From positions 525,048 to 589,047 of the forward strand of contig NZ_LMJE01000001.1 in assembly GCF_001429245.1 (NCBI RefSeq): DNA of 64,000 bases, read 5' to 3'. A program made the position numbers and the translations under genes. Origin of the DNA: Rhizobium sp. Root274 (GTDB taxonomy: Bacteria > Pseudomonadota > Alphaproteobacteria > Rhizobiales > Rhizobiaceae). Under the pieces are notes generated by a model. That model did not search any database and was not told the origin of the DNA. It saw only the letters and a program-made list of their open reading frames with translations. Shown here piece by piece: positions 7,757 through 16,884 of this stretch (position 1 is its first letter; every line of letters begins with the position of its first letter).

Positions 7757-9085
7757 ATGAACTTGCAGACGAGGGAACGACCGCGCGAAGCGCAAGCGTT
7801 GGACCTTAAACCCGCTGCGAAGCCCATCCCACGAAGCCCCACGTTTGACGAAACGCTCTCCCTGCTGCGTGAGGGCTACGGTTTCCTGCCGCGCCGCTTT
7901 ACCGATCTCAATACTTCGATTTTCCGCACCCGGCTGATGCTGCGCGATGTCATCTGTCTGACCGGTCCGGCAGCGGCGAAGCTCGTTTATGACGATGCGC
8001 GGCTGACCCGGGTTGGCGCCATGCCGCAGACGGTGCTTCGCCTGTTGCAGGACAAGGGCAGCGTACAGCAGCTGGACGGGCCGGCGCATCGGCACCGCAA
8101 GGCGATGTTCGTGCGCATGCTGATGGAGGACAAGGGCGGGCTGGAGCGGCTTGTGGCGATCTTCCGCCGCTGTTTTCTGGAGCGGGTGCCGGACTGGATG
8201 CGCTGGGGCGCAGTGCAGCTGGGCTCGGAAATGGACATCATTCTCTTTCGCACCGCCCTTGCCTGGACCCAGGCGCCGCTCGACGCCGATGAGGTGGAGG
8301 CCGATGCGGCGCTGATGGCCGAGATGGTGGAGAATGCCGGGCATGTGCGGCCACGCACCTTGTCGACGCTGGTGCGCCGCTCGTCACTGGAACGGCGTCT
8401 GAGGGCGAAGTTTCGCGACATCAGGCGGGGACGGCTGGTGCCGATGCCGGATTCGCCGCTGGCCATGCTCGCCGGCTATCGCGACGCGCATGGCGAATTG
8501 CTGTCGCCCAGGGTGGCGGCGGTCGAGCTGATCAACCTGCTTCGGCCGATCGTGGCGATCGGGCGTTACATCGTATTTGCCGCCCTGCGCCTGGAGCGGC
8601 ATCCGCAGTGGCGCGAGATCCTGGCGGAGCCGGATCCCGAGCGGCTGTCCGGTTTCGTCGAGGAAGTGCGGCGGATTTCGCCTTTCTTTCCCTTTGTCGG
8701 GGCCGTTGCCCGCGCACCCTTTACCTGGAACGGGCACAGAATCCGGCGCGGACAATGGCTGCTGCTCGATCTCTACGGCAATTGTCATGACGAGGCGGTG
8801 TTTCGCGAGCCGGATGCCTTTCGCCCGACACGGGGTCTGAGGCACCACGAGACGGATTACAGCTTCATTCCGCAAGGGGCAGGATCTGCCAGCCGCGGGC
8901 ATCGCTGCCCCGGCGAGACGGCGACGGTGGAGATCATGAAGGAAGCCGTGCGGCTGCTTGCGGGGACCATCAGCTATAGCGTGCCGGAGCAGGACCTTTC
9001 GGTCTCGCTGCTGACCGTGCCGACGGGCCCGAAAGAGGGCTTCATCATGACGGATGTCGCCTGGCGCGAGATGCCGGCCGTCTGA
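7757..9085 (+). CDS. Cytochrome P450, CYP152-like fatty-acid peroxygenase
   Basis: 442 aa. The haem-ligand loop reads GHRCPGE (Cys 384), and it is preceded by IPQGAGSASR. The I-helix has LLRPIVAIGRY: an Arg-Pro pair replaces the acid-alcohol pair of ordinary P450s. In CYP152 enzymes (BS-beta, SP-alpha) this Arg holds the fatty-acid carboxylate so that hydrogen peroxide can drive alpha or beta hydroxylation without reductase partners. GGGAGG precedes the ATG at 7757; the frame is open further upstream without a good start. No ferredoxin or reductase gene is adjacent, which agrees with peroxide use. A stress-type promoter lies upstream. Confidence 0.85.
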   Translation: MNLQTRERPREAQALDLKPAAKPIPRSPTFDETLSLLREGYGFLPRRFTDLNTSIFRTRLMLRDVICLTGPAAAKLVYDDARLTRVGAMPQTVLRLLQDKGSVQQLDGPAHRHRKAMFVRMLMEDKGGLERLVAIFRRCFLERVPDWMRWGAVQLGSEMDIILFRTALAWTQAPLDADEVEADAALMAEMVENAGHVRPRTLSTLVRRSSLERRLRAKFRDIRRGRLVPMPDSPLAMLAGYRDAHGELLSPRVAAVELINLLRPIVAIGRYIVFAALRLERHPQWREILAEPDPERLSGFVEEVRRISPFFPFVGAVARAPFTWNGHRIRRGQWLLLDLYGNCHDEAVFREPDAFRPTRGLRHHETDYSFIPQGAGSASRGHRCPGETATVEIMKEAVRLLAGTISYSVPEQDLSVSLLTVPTGPKEGFIMTDVAWREMPAV

Positions 9086-9103
9086 CGGATCTCGCCCGGC
9101 GGC

Positions 9104-10318
9104 TCAGGCAGCGGCCGTCCCGGCTCGGTCGCGCCGGCGCCAGTCGGTGGGGCTGAGGCCGGTCACACGCAGGAATTCCCGGTTGAAATTCGATTTGGTG
9201 AGAAAGCCCGCCTCGAAGAGGATGCGGGTAATCGGCATCTCCGTTGTCGTGAGCAGCCGGCAGGCTTCGGCGACGCGGAAATTGTTGACGTAGTGCGAGA
9301 CGCTGATCCTCTGGACGCGGTTGACGGCTTCCGACACGGCGCGGGCGGGCAAGCCAAGGCGGCGAGCGAGACGGGCCAGGTTGAGATCCGGATTGGCCCA
9401 GAGGCGTCGCTCGGTCATCAGGCGGTCGAGATCGGCGGCGATGCGGCGGTGATCGTCGTTGGACGGTTTGGCAACGCCCAGCGCGGGATTGGCACCGGAC
9501 ATGGGGGTCGTCAGCTTATCTGTTGCCATCTCCAGCCTCGTGCGCCCGGCCGCATCGTCTGCTGGTTCGCCTGCCTCTCCTCTTCCGTCATGGTCTTCAG
9601 CGGCGCCGCCTCTCGTTTCGCCGCTTACCTCCTCGGTGTCCCCCTCGCCCGCCTCCTCTTCGCCGGCTGTGACGGCGCCGAGGCCGAGCAGGAACAGGAT
9701 CAGCGTCGTTGCGGCCGAGACGACCATCGGCGAGTAGCGACCACCGGACCAGAGCATATCAAGGCTGATGCTGATGTCGGTGAGGGCCGAGGTGATCAGC
9801 GCGAGGCCCGTCAGTTGCAGGGCGCGATAGGAGCGCAGCGTGCCGTCCAGGCGGGAGGCGACGAGGCCATCGGGCCCGAGCCGGGCGAGCCAGAGCAGTG
9901 CCAGACCATAGCCGAAGAAGCTGGCGATGAGCACGAGATCGACGGGGATGCGCAAGGCAGGGGGAATGCCGAGACCGGCCGGCAGGCGGCTCATGACCAG
10001 GATTGCGGCGACGAGGAGCGACGGCAGAAGATGCGGCCAGTCGCCTCGCGCAATGCCCTGACGTTCGCGCGCGAGATCACGGAAAGCGAGATAGGAGAGT
10101 GCCGGAATGAGGCTCGCCATGACCGGCAGGACGGCGAGGACCTGCACCATGCCATAGCCCCAACGCAGACCGACCAGCAGGCTCTGGACGATGTGCAGGA
10201 TGATCAGGGCGAGGAAGAGTCCCTGCGTGCCCCAGGCGTCGCGCCCCTCGCGCAACAGGCGCACCAGGAAGACGGCGAGGAACAGGGCGACAAGAAAAGA
10301 GAGCGGGACGAAGAGCAT
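9104..10318 (-). CDS. Membrane-anchored AraC-family regulator
   Basis: 404 aa. Residues 1-215 hold about seven hydrophobic segments. An acidic linker follows (roughly residues 215-265, rich in Glu, Asp and Gly). The C-terminal 110 residues are an AraC-type double HTH (LARLARRLGLPARAVSEAVN and ITRILFEAGFLTKSNFNREFLRVTG). Membrane-bound AraC proteins of this layout are thought to sense a signal in the membrane or periplasm while bound to DNA. The ribosome site is weak. It is divergent from an exported protein gene at 10491, the most likely target. Confidence 0.85.
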   Translation of the reverse strand: MLFVPLSFLVALFLAVFLVRLLREGRDAWGTQGLFLALIILHIVQSLLVGLRWGYGMVQVLAVLPVMASLIPALSYLAFRDLARERQGIARGDWPHLLPSLLVAAILVMSRLPAGLGIPPALRIPVDLVLIASFFGYGLALLWLARLGPDGLVASRLDGTLRSYRALQLTGLALITSALTDISISLDMLWSGGRYSPMVVSAATTLILFLLGLGAVTAGEEEAGEGDTEEVSGETRGGAAEDHDGRGEAGEPADDAAGRTRLEMATDKLTTPMSGANPALGVAKPSNDDHRRIAADLDRLMTERRLWANPDLNLARLARRLGLPARAVSEAVNRVQRISVSHYVNNFRVAEACRLLTTTEMPITRILFEAGFLTKSNFNREFLRVTGLSPTDWRRRDRAGTAAA

Positions 10319-10490
10319 GCGGTTGTTTCGGTATCGGGGTCATTGGTCTTGTCGCGACCATGACCGAAAGCGCGATCGCGGTCGACCCGGATCGTGATCG
10401 AGGTCGCAACAGAGGGAGAGGCGCGAGCAGATGGAGGCATCGAAAACGGGTCTGCCGACAGGCGGCGCCCCAGCCAAAAGGAGCCTTCCC

Positions 10491-11237
10491 ATGCGCAAGA
10501 GAACCATCATTCTTTCCATCCTCGGCGGTCTCGTCGGGCTCGCCATCATCGACGGCAGTGTGCAGATGATCCGGGCGAGCGACGCGATTTCCGGTCCTGT
10601 CGACCTTACCGGCGTCACCCGGCTTTCGGTGACGGGGGCGGCGAGCGACATTTCGATCTCGACAAAGGGAAAAGGCGCGCGCGAGGCGGTGCTTTCCGGC
10701 ACGCGACACGGCTGGGGCGCGATCTGGCGGTCCGGCTGGTTTGCCGGCGATTGCGCCGGCCAGGCCCGGATGACGCGGGACGGCGATACGCTCAGCGTCG
10801 ACATGGGCGATCGCGGCGGCTTCTTCGGCTGGAACGACTGGGATGACTGCACCCTGACGCTCAACGCCACGCTTGCGCCCGAAGCCATGGTGTCGATCCG
10901 GCAGAATGCGGCCCGCATGCGGCTCGACGGGGATTTTTCCGTCATCGAGGTCGACAGCGATGCCGGCGACTTTGCGCTGGCCGGCCATGCCACGCGGGTC
11001 GCGGTCGAAGGAGCGGCACTTCGGGCACGGCTGACCTTCGAGAAGGTGTTGCGCAACGAGGCGGTGCTGGTGTCCGGCAAGATGCTCGATGCCTCCATCC
11101 GCTTCCTGGTGCCGACCGCGATCTCCTATGGCGTCGAGGCGGTGGCCTCCTATGTCGACAGCGCATTGGCCAACACGCCGGGTGCTCAGCCTTCGATCAC
11201 GATCCGGGGCGAAATGGTGCATGCGACGATAAGGTGA
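10491..11237 (+). CDS. Exported beta-repeat protein (DUF2807-like)
   Basis: 248 aa. A hydrophobic N-terminus (about residues 5-22) gives a signal peptide or anchor. The rest alternates short beta strands (DLTGVTRLSVTGAASDISIST, GDFSVIEVDSDAGDFALAG) like DUF2807/putative auto-transporter adhesin-head proteins, which are periplasmic or outer-surface. Two Cys pairs are possible (GDCAGQ, DDCTLT). AAAAGGAG precedes the ATG at 10491. It faces away from the membrane-bound AraC gene with 172 bases between, so the two may form a sensor-effector pair. The function is unknown. Confidence 0.7.
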   Translation: MRKRTIILSILGGLVGLAIIDGSVQMIRASDAISGPVDLTGVTRLSVTGAASDISISTKGKGAREAVLSGTRHGWGAIWRSGWFAGDCAGQARMTRDGDTLSVDMGDRGGFFGWNDWDDCTLTLNATLAPEAMVSIRQNAARMRLDGDFSVIEVDSDAGDFALAGHATRVAVEGAALRARLTFEKVLRNEAVLVSGKMLDASIRFLVPTAISYGVEAVASYVDSALANTPGAQPSITIRGEMVHATIR

Positions 11238-11618
11238 CGGGGGGCGCTGGGGGGTGTGGTTTTGCCCCTCACCCTGCCCTCTCCCCGCAGGCGGGGGAGA
11301 GGGGGAGTGCGGGGCGACGTCGAGGCTTTCTTCCCGCTTGTGGGAGACAGTGCACGAAGGGCGGATGAGGGGCTGCTGTCGATGTCATCCTCCCGCACCT
11401 CTGCGTCACGATGATTTCATCGTGATAAGGCAATGACCCGATGGAACTTCTGTCGCCGCGATCTGTTGTTGTCGCGAGAGCCGGTCGGGTGCCGGCACCC
11501 CCGTGCTCGTCATGATCCGGCATTCGCCGCAGATGGCGCGCCAGCCGTGTGCAAGCGGTCAGCCTCTGCGATCAAGGGCTTGCCGGGCCGGATCAGCCTT
11601 AAACCTCAGGAGACATTC
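11238..11618. other. Intergenic region with GC-rich hairpin
   Basis: No convincing gene. Positions about 11274-11303 carry CCCTCTCCCCGC-agg-CGGGGGAGAGGG-like complementarity, related in style to the repeats at 604 and 18970 but not a full copy. At 11443-11467, GGAAC is followed after 16 bases by TGTT, one base off the EcfG stress promoter, about 150 bases before the oxidoreductase gene. Confidence 0.5.
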
Positions 11619-12656
11619 ATGCCGCAATCGACCTCGACCAATCGCCGTTTCGTTCTTGCCGAGCGCCCTCAAGGGGAACCGACCGAGGGGACGCTGCGGC
11701 TGGAGACGGATGCAGTGCCGGACGTGGGCAACGGGCAGATGCTGCTTCGCACGGTCTTCCTGTCGCTCGATCCTTATATGCGCGGGCGGATGAGCGATGC
11801 GCCGTCCTATGCAGCTCCCGTCGAGATTGGCCAGACCATGGTCGGCGGCACGGTTTCGCGGGTCGTCACGTCCAAGCTCGATGGCTTCAGCGAAGGCGAC
11901 TGGGTGGTCGGTTTCTCCGGCTGGCAGGATTATGCGCTGTCGGATGGAAAGGGCGTGACCAAGCTTGGCGCCAATCCGCCCCACCCGTCCTGGGCCCTCG
12001 GTGTCATGGGCATGCCGGGACTGACCGCCTGGGCGGGGCTGACACAGATCGGCAAGCCGAAGGCGGGCGAAACGCTGGTGGTCGGTGGGGCGACGGGGCC
12101 TGTGGGCGCGACGGTCGGGCAGATCGGCAAGATCCTCGGCCTTCGGGTCGTCGGCATTGCCGGCGGCGTCGAGAAGTGCAGCCATGCAGTCGACGTGCTC
12201 GGCTTCGATGCCTGCGTCGACTACAAGGCCGACGGTTTTGCCGGACAGCTGGCGCTCGCCACACCCGAGGGCATCGACATCTATTTCGAAAATGTCGGCG
12301 GCAAGGTGTTTGATGCGGTCGCCCCGCGGCTGAACACGGCAGCCCGCATACCGCTCTGCGGCCTGATCTCGCAATACAACGCGACCTCACTTCCCGATGG
12401 GCCTGACCGGCTCGGCTGGCTGATGGGCATGTTCCTGAAGAAGCGCATCACTCTGCGTGGTTTCATCGTCTTTGACGACTTCGGCCATCTTTATCCGGAA
12501 TTTGCCAAGGAGATGGGCGGTTGGGTCGAAGACGGCCGGATCAAGTATCGCGAGGAGATGATCGACGGGCTCGAAGAAGCGCCACGCGCCTTTATCGGCC
12601 TCCTGCGCGGCGAGGCCTTCGGCAAGCGGGTGATCCGCGTCGGCCCCGACGCCTGA
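11619..12656 (+). CDS. MDR-family NADPH-dependent oxidoreductase
   Basis: 345 aa, zinc-free medium-chain dehydrogenase/reductase of the leukotriene B4 dehydrogenase/CurA type. The start of the catalytic domain has SLDPYMRGRM; the Rossmann fold has GGATGPVGATVGQIGKILG for NADPH binding; FENVGGKVFDAV is also family-typical. Relatives reduce the double bond of alpha,beta-unsaturated ketones and aldehydes, a detoxification role in the cytoplasm. CAGGAGA precedes the ATG at 11619. It lies 43 bases upstream of a DJ-1/PfpI gene, and the two probably form a carbonyl-stress operon. Confidence 0.85.
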   Translation: MPQSTSTNRRFVLAERPQGEPTEGTLRLETDAVPDVGNGQMLLRTVFLSLDPYMRGRMSDAPSYAAPVEIGQTMVGGTVSRVVTSKLDGFSEGDWVVGFSGWQDYALSDGKGVTKLGANPPHPSWALGVMGMPGLTAWAGLTQIGKPKAGETLVVGGATGPVGATVGQIGKILGLRVVGIAGGVEKCSHAVDVLGFDACVDYKADGFAGQLALATPEGIDIYFENVGGKVFDAVAPRLNTAARIPLCGLISQYNATSLPDGPDRLGWLMGMFLKKRITLRGFIVFDDFGHLYPEFAKEMGGWVEDGRIKYREEMIDGLEEAPRAFIGLLRGEAFGKRVIRVGPDA

Positions 12657-12699
12657 CATTCAACCAATTTATGAACTCTCAAGAAAGGACGCCAACCTC

Positions 12700-13374
12700 A
12701 TGAAGATCCTCATGGTTCTCACCTCGCACGACCAGCTGGGCGACACCGGCAAGAAGACCGGCTTCTGGCTGGAGGAATTCGCCGCCCCCTATTATGTGCT
12801 GAAAGATGCCGGTGCCGAGATCACGCTTGCCTCGCCCAAGGGCGGCCAGCCACCGCTCGATCCGAAGAGCGACGAGCCGGATGCACAGACGGAAGCGACC
12901 GAACGCTTCAAGGCCGACCAGACGGCGCAGCAACTGCTCGCCTCGACCACGCCGCTTGCCAACATTGACCTGGAAGGCTTCGATGCCGTCTTCTATCCGG
13001 GTGGCCATGGTCCGCTCTGGGATCTCGCCGAGGACGCCGACAGCATCCGGCTGATCGAGACCTTTGCCGAAAAGGGCCTACCCGTCGCCGCCGTCTGCCA
13101 CGCGCCGGGCGTGTTGCGCCATGTGAAGAATTCGGAGGGGCGTCTGCTGGTCGCCGGCCGCAAGGTGACCGGCTTCACCAATTCCGAGGAAGAGGCTGTT
13201 GGCCTGACAGAGGTCGTGCCCTTCCTGGTCGAAGACATGCTGAAGGGCCATGGCGGGCTTTACGAGAAGGGTCCCGACTGGGGCGTGCATGTCGTGACCG
13301 ACGGCAAGCTGGTCACCGGCCAGAACCCGGCCTCTTCGGAAGCAGCGGCCAAGGCTTTGCTGGCGCTGCTGTAA
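12700..13374 (+). CDS. DJ-1/PfpI family protein (Hsp31-like)
   Basis: 224 aa. The nucleophile elbow is AVCHAPG (Cys about residue 131) with the adjacent His, and FYPGGHGPLWDL is the typical loop before it. The length and the N-terminal TGFWLEE-like Glu fit the class I glutamine-amidotransferase-like glyoxalase III/chaperone group, which converts methylglyoxal to lactate without glutathione. AAGAAAGGA lies upstream of the ATG. It is co-directional with the NADPH oxidoreductase and followed by a strong hairpin terminator. Confidence 0.85.
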   Translation: MKILMVLTSHDQLGDTGKKTGFWLEEFAAPYYVLKDAGAEITLASPKGGQPPLDPKSDEPDAQTEATERFKADQTAQQLLASTTPLANIDLEGFDAVFYPGGHGPLWDLAEDADSIRLIETFAEKGLPVAAVCHAPGVLRHVKNSEGRLLVAGRKVTGFTNSEEEAVGLTEVVPFLVEDMLKGHGGLYEKGPDWGVHVVTDGKLVTGQNPASSEAAAKALLALL

Positions 13375-13418
13375 GGTGCTTCAGGCAAACCGCTTCTGAT
13401 GGGGCGGTTCCATGTGAT

Positions 13419-13445
13419 GACGGCGCGGGTGCTCCCCGCGCCGTC
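13419..13445. terminator. Bidirectional hairpin terminator
   Basis: A perfect 11-bp stem, GACGGCGCGGG with CCCGCGCCGTC, closes a five-base loop. It lies between two convergent genes (the DJ-1/PfpI gene and the TonB receptor). The T-tract is weak on the plus side (TCTCGTT), so its strength is uncertain. Confidence 0.7.
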
Positions 13446-13453
13446 TCTCGTTA

Positions 13454-15772
13454 TCAGAACACCTTGGTGACGGAGACCGCGAAGGTGCGGCCACGGCCGT
13501 GATAGTCGAAGACGGATTCGTCGACGAGGGCACCATAGAGCGCCTTGGCGCGCGAGCCCCAGACGGTGGTGTAATCGGTGTCGAACAGGTTCTGGATGCC
13601 GAAATTGATGGTCGTTGCCTGTTCGGCGAAGGTGTAGCGACCGCCGAGATTGAAGAGATTGTAGCCTTCGATCTCGTAACCGGCATCATCTTCCAGGCTG
13701 AAGATGTGTTCGCCGGTGAGGCGGACGGAAAAGGCCTCGTTGCCCCAGCCGATGTGACCGCCGGCCTTCGACGTGCTCGCCGTGCCGACCGATTCCTGAT
13801 ACCAGCCGTCATCCCCCTTCTTTTCCGACTTCACCCAGTGGCCGAGCAGGCCGACATCGAAGCCGTTGTCGAACTTGTAACCGGCCTCGGCCTCGATGCC
13901 GTAGACCCGACGCTTCTCGTCGTTCATCTCGATCGTCAGCGTCGTGCGATTGAGGCTGATCGAGCGGTCGGAGGTGGAGTAATAGGCGGCGGTTGAGAAA
14001 TTGAACGTGCCGTCGTCATGGCGGAAGCCGACTTCGAAACTATCGGTCTTGATCGCTTCCAGCGCCGAGTTTTCGACGTTGACGCTGTTGGACAGCACAT
14101 AATGGCCATTGGTCAGGGTATAGGTGCCGACACCATAGTATTTGGCGGGATCCGGCAATTCGAAGCCTTGCGAGAAGTTCGCATAGACCTGCTGGTCCGG
14201 GGTGACGTCGTAGGTGGCGCCGGCATTGAACAGCAGCGCGTCATAATCGACCTCCCCGCCCGGGATGGCATCGGCCGAGGTGGCGGCGCCGTTGAGGATC
14301 GCCACCTGTTGGGCCGCACCGACGAAGTCGCTGACCTCCGTCTTGGCATACTGGTAACGCAGGCCGCCGCTCACCGTCAGCCGGTCGGTCGCCTCCCAGG
14401 CGGCTTCGGCAAAGCCGGCAACCGTCGAGACATCAATGTCGGGGTAGAGGCCGGTAACGCCGATCGTGTCGAAATCCAGACCACCGGACATGACCACCGT
14501 GGTGAGGTCGAAGATCGACTGAGTGGCCGAGAAACTGTCGCGGTCGGCATCCACGCCATAGGTCAGCTTCACGGTGTCCGACAGTTCCGAGACCATGGCG
14601 GCCTTGAAGCTGTAATAATCGGTCGTCTGCTGGCTGGCGCCGAAATAGGTGCCGGCTTGCGTTCCCGTCGAGGGGAAGGGATTGAAGACGACATCTTCCG
14701 TGCGCACCGCCCCCTGCAACAGCAATTGCTGGCCGAGGAAATCGGCGTCAGTGTAGTTCATGGTCAGCATCTTGCGGCGGGTCTGCGGCTCGACGTCGGA
14801 CTCGTAACCGGAACGGGCCTCGAACAGGCTCGGATTGGAGAGGCCCGACAGATAGGGCCCGTAATAGAGGCCGTAATCGCTGTCCTGGGCGCTGTCGAAA
14901 TACTGCATGGTCGCATCAAGCCGGCGATCCTCGTCGATCTGGACACCGACCGAGCCCATCACGTCGATGCGCTCGTTGAAGGCGGTCGAGGACTGGGTGA
15001 TGTCGGGCGTGACCATCTCGCCGAAGCCATCGTAATAAGCGCCGGTGCGGTTGCCGGAGACGGAGAGACGGGCGTCCCAGTTGCCGCTGTTATAGGTGAC
15101 GGCGCCGGCGGCGTTGCGATCGAAATCCTGGCTGCCCTGGAAGCCGCCGCCCACGCCGACCTGGGTTTCGGCATGAAGGCCGTCGCCGGCGTCCCTGCCG
15201 TTCTTGGTGATGATGTTGATGATGCCGCCGGTGGCATTGCCGCCATAGAGGGCGGTGGCGCCTGACAGCACCTCGACGCGGGCGATGTTGAACGGGTCGA
15301 TGGAATCAAACTGGCGGCTGAGGCCACGGGCGGAGTTGAGCGAAACGCCGTCGATCAGCACGAGGGCCGTGCGGCCGCGCAGGTTCTGGCCATAGGTGGT
15401 GCGGGCGCCTTCGCTTGCGGCATCAAAGCTCGGCACGGTTTCGGCAAGGATCTGCTGCAGGTTCTTGCCCTGCAGGGCGGCGGCCTTGATCTCGGCTTCG
15501 TTGACCACCTTGATGGTACGGGCGATCTCGGAGATCTTTTCCGGGGCGCGGCTGCCGGTGACGACGATGTCGCCGAGCACGGTTTCGCCGGAGGCTTCGG
15601 CGGCTTTTACCGCATCATCACCGGCTGCATCCTGGGCAAGGCCCGCATCGGCTGCCCCGAGAAATGCCGCAACGGTGAGCGCCGTCAGTGCCGCGGTCGA
15701 GCGTGCCATTGTCGAGGGTGCCATGGCTGAGGTCCCGCCCAGTCCATGCCCCTGCTGCCCAAAGAATTTCAT
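13454..15772 (-). CDS. TonB-dependent siderophore receptor
   Basis: 772 aa with a signal peptide (residues about 12-38). A TonB-box-like stretch precedes VVTGSR, and the plug domain contains LRGRTALVLIDGVSLNS and VEVLSGATALYGGNATGGIINIITK. The remainder is a 22-strand beta barrel ending in Phe (TKVF), the outer-membrane insertion signal. The start at 15772 has GAGGGG just upstream; the frame is open to 15871. These proteins import iron-siderophore complexes using TonB energy. Its divergent neighbour is an AraC regulator, and an RhtX-like permease follows that, so a siderophore role is favoured. Confidence 0.9.
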   Translation of the reverse strand: MKFFGQQGHGLGGTSAMAPSTMARSTAALTALTVAAFLGAADAGLAQDAAGDDAVKAAEASGETVLGDIVVTGSRAPEKISEIARTIKVVNEAEIKAAALQGKNLQQILAETVPSFDAASEGARTTYGQNLRGRTALVLIDGVSLNSARGLSRQFDSIDPFNIARVEVLSGATALYGGNATGGIINIITKNGRDAGDGLHAETQVGVGGGFQGSQDFDRNAAGAVTYNSGNWDARLSVSGNRTGAYYDGFGEMVTPDITQSSTAFNERIDVMGSVGVQIDEDRRLDATMQYFDSAQDSDYGLYYGPYLSGLSNPSLFEARSGYESDVEPQTRRKMLTMNYTDADFLGQQLLLQGAVRTEDVVFNPFPSTGTQAGTYFGASQQTTDYYSFKAAMVSELSDTVKLTYGVDADRDSFSATQSIFDLTTVVMSGGLDFDTIGVTGLYPDIDVSTVAGFAEAAWEATDRLTVSGGLRYQYAKTEVSDFVGAAQQVAILNGAATSADAIPGGEVDYDALLFNAGATYDVTPDQQVYANFSQGFELPDPAKYYGVGTYTLTNGHYVLSNSVNVENSALEAIKTDSFEVGFRHDDGTFNFSTAAYYSTSDRSISLNRTTLTIEMNDEKRRVYGIEAEAGYKFDNGFDVGLLGHWVKSEKKGDDGWYQESVGTASTSKAGGHIGWGNEAFSVRLTGEHIFSLEDDAGYEIEGYNLFNLGGRYTFAEQATTINFGIQNLFDTDYTTVWGSRAKALYGALVDESVFDYHGRGRTFAVSVTKVF

Positions 15773-15826
15773 AGATCCCCTCATCACTCGCAATTTCGCT
15801 GCGCCCAAGGCTTGAGCGGAGCGAGG

Positions 15827-15862
15827 TAAAACATTACTGATGCGGTCATGTTTAAAACATAA
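15827..15862. promoter_or_regulatory. Candidate operator between receptor and AraC gene
   Basis: The receptor-regulator gap holds ATGTTT-a-AAACAT (15848-15860), a perfect inverted repeat. It also holds a direct repeat, TAAAACATTA at 15827-15836 and TAAAACATAA at 15853-15862, 26 bases apart. AraC regulators usually bind direct repeats, and iron-responsive repressors bind A/T-rich palindromes; both could act here. The sites lie 55-90 bases upstream of the receptor start. Confidence 0.5.
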
Positions 15863-15936
15863 CGGTGGCACCCGCTTGAATGGAGGCGAACGTGGCTTGG
15901 ACCAGCGCGAAGTTCCCCGAGGAAAGTTGAGTTGGC

Positions 15937-16884
15937 ATGAGCTTGATCCGCCCCTTGAAATTCGGGTCCGCAGCCCTTTCCGATGCCGAGGCGCGGGCGC
16001 TGTGCGGCAGCATTCTGATCGACATGATGGGTGGCCTCAGCGTCGGGCTTGCGGGTGGCGATTTCAGCGGGTCGACGGGGCTTTACTGGCACGATCCGTC
16101 GCTGTCGCTGGCGACCCTCTACTTCCCGAAGACGCCGGTTGCCGTCAGTTGCGAAGGCAGCGGCGACCGGGGCGTGGTGCTGTTGCGTTCCGTCGGCCAG
16201 TCGATGACCGTGGAGCATGGGCGATCGCGGATCGAGGCGGTGAGCGGCGACGTGGTCTTTATTCCGGCGCAGACCGGATTGCGCATCACCCTTGCCGAAG
16301 GCGGGCGCCTCGACTGCGCGCATCTGCCGGAACAGGCCGTTGACCGGCACCGGGCCTCACTCGACGTTCTGATGCTGAAGACCGTGCCTGCCGCCTGCCT
16401 GCCCCTGCACATGCTGACCAGCTATGCCGGCTATCTCCTGCAACGCGAGCAGCAGACGGCCGAGGACGCAGCCATGATGGTCAGCCATTTCTACGATTTC
16501 CTGCCGCTGCTTTCGCAGGCGCTCGGCGGGACGGTGCACAAACCGGCGCCGGAGGATCGCATGGCGCGGGTACGCGCCCTGATCGAGGAGCGATTGGCCG
16601 ATGGCAGCTTTTCGATCAATGATGTGGCGCAGGCCGAGGGGATTACTCCGCGGGCCATCCAGAAGCTGTTTTCGCGCGAGGGCACGACCTTTTCCCGGCA
16701 TGTGCTGGAACGGCGCTTGGAGCGGGCAAAGGCTGTCATGATGGCCTCTGGCGAGCGGCTGTCGATTGCCGAAGTCGCCTATCAATGCGGCTTCAACGAC
16801 CTCTCCTATTTCAATCGGTCGTTCCGGACCCGCTACCAGATCCGGCCATCGGACCTCAAGCGGCAGGTTCGGCCGGCTGCCTGA
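15937..16884 (+). CDS. AraC-family siderophore-type regulator
   Basis: 315 aa. The N-terminal sensor half (residues about 1-190) includes SGDVVFIPAQTGLRITL, a cupin-like segment. The C-terminal half is a double HTH (FSINDVAQAEGITPRAIQKLF and LSIAEVAYQCGFNDLSYFNRSFR). This layout is that of PchR/RhrA-type activators, which switch on siderophore receptors when the loaded siderophore is present. GAGGAAAG lies upstream. It is divergent from the TonB receptor and overlaps the 3' end of the permease gene by 29 bases on the opposite strand. Confidence 0.85.
   Translation: MSLIRPLKFGSAALSDAEARALCGSILIDMMGGLSVGLAGGDFSGSTGLYWHDPSLSLATLYFPKTPVAVSCEGSGDRGVVLLRSVGQSMTVEHGRSRIEAVSGDVVFIPAQTGLRITLAEGGRLDCAHLPEQAVDRHRASLDVLMLKTVPAACLPLHMLTSYAGYLLQREQQTAEDAAMMVSHFYDFLPLLSQALGGTVHKPAPEDRMARVRALIEERLADGSFSINDVAQAEGITPRAIQKLFSREGTTFSRHVLERRLERAKAVMMASGERLSIAEVAYQCGFNDLSYFNRSFRTRYQIRPSDLKRQVRPAA

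Noticed and set aside
11443-11467. GGAAC-N16-TGTT as a stress promoter for the oxidoreductase gene
   Set aside because: The CGTT element is TGTT and the distance to the start is about 150 bases; too weak to call.
14018-15265. 415-codon ORF opposite the TonB receptor
   Set aside because: The opposite strand encodes a complete TonB receptor with plug and barrel motifs.
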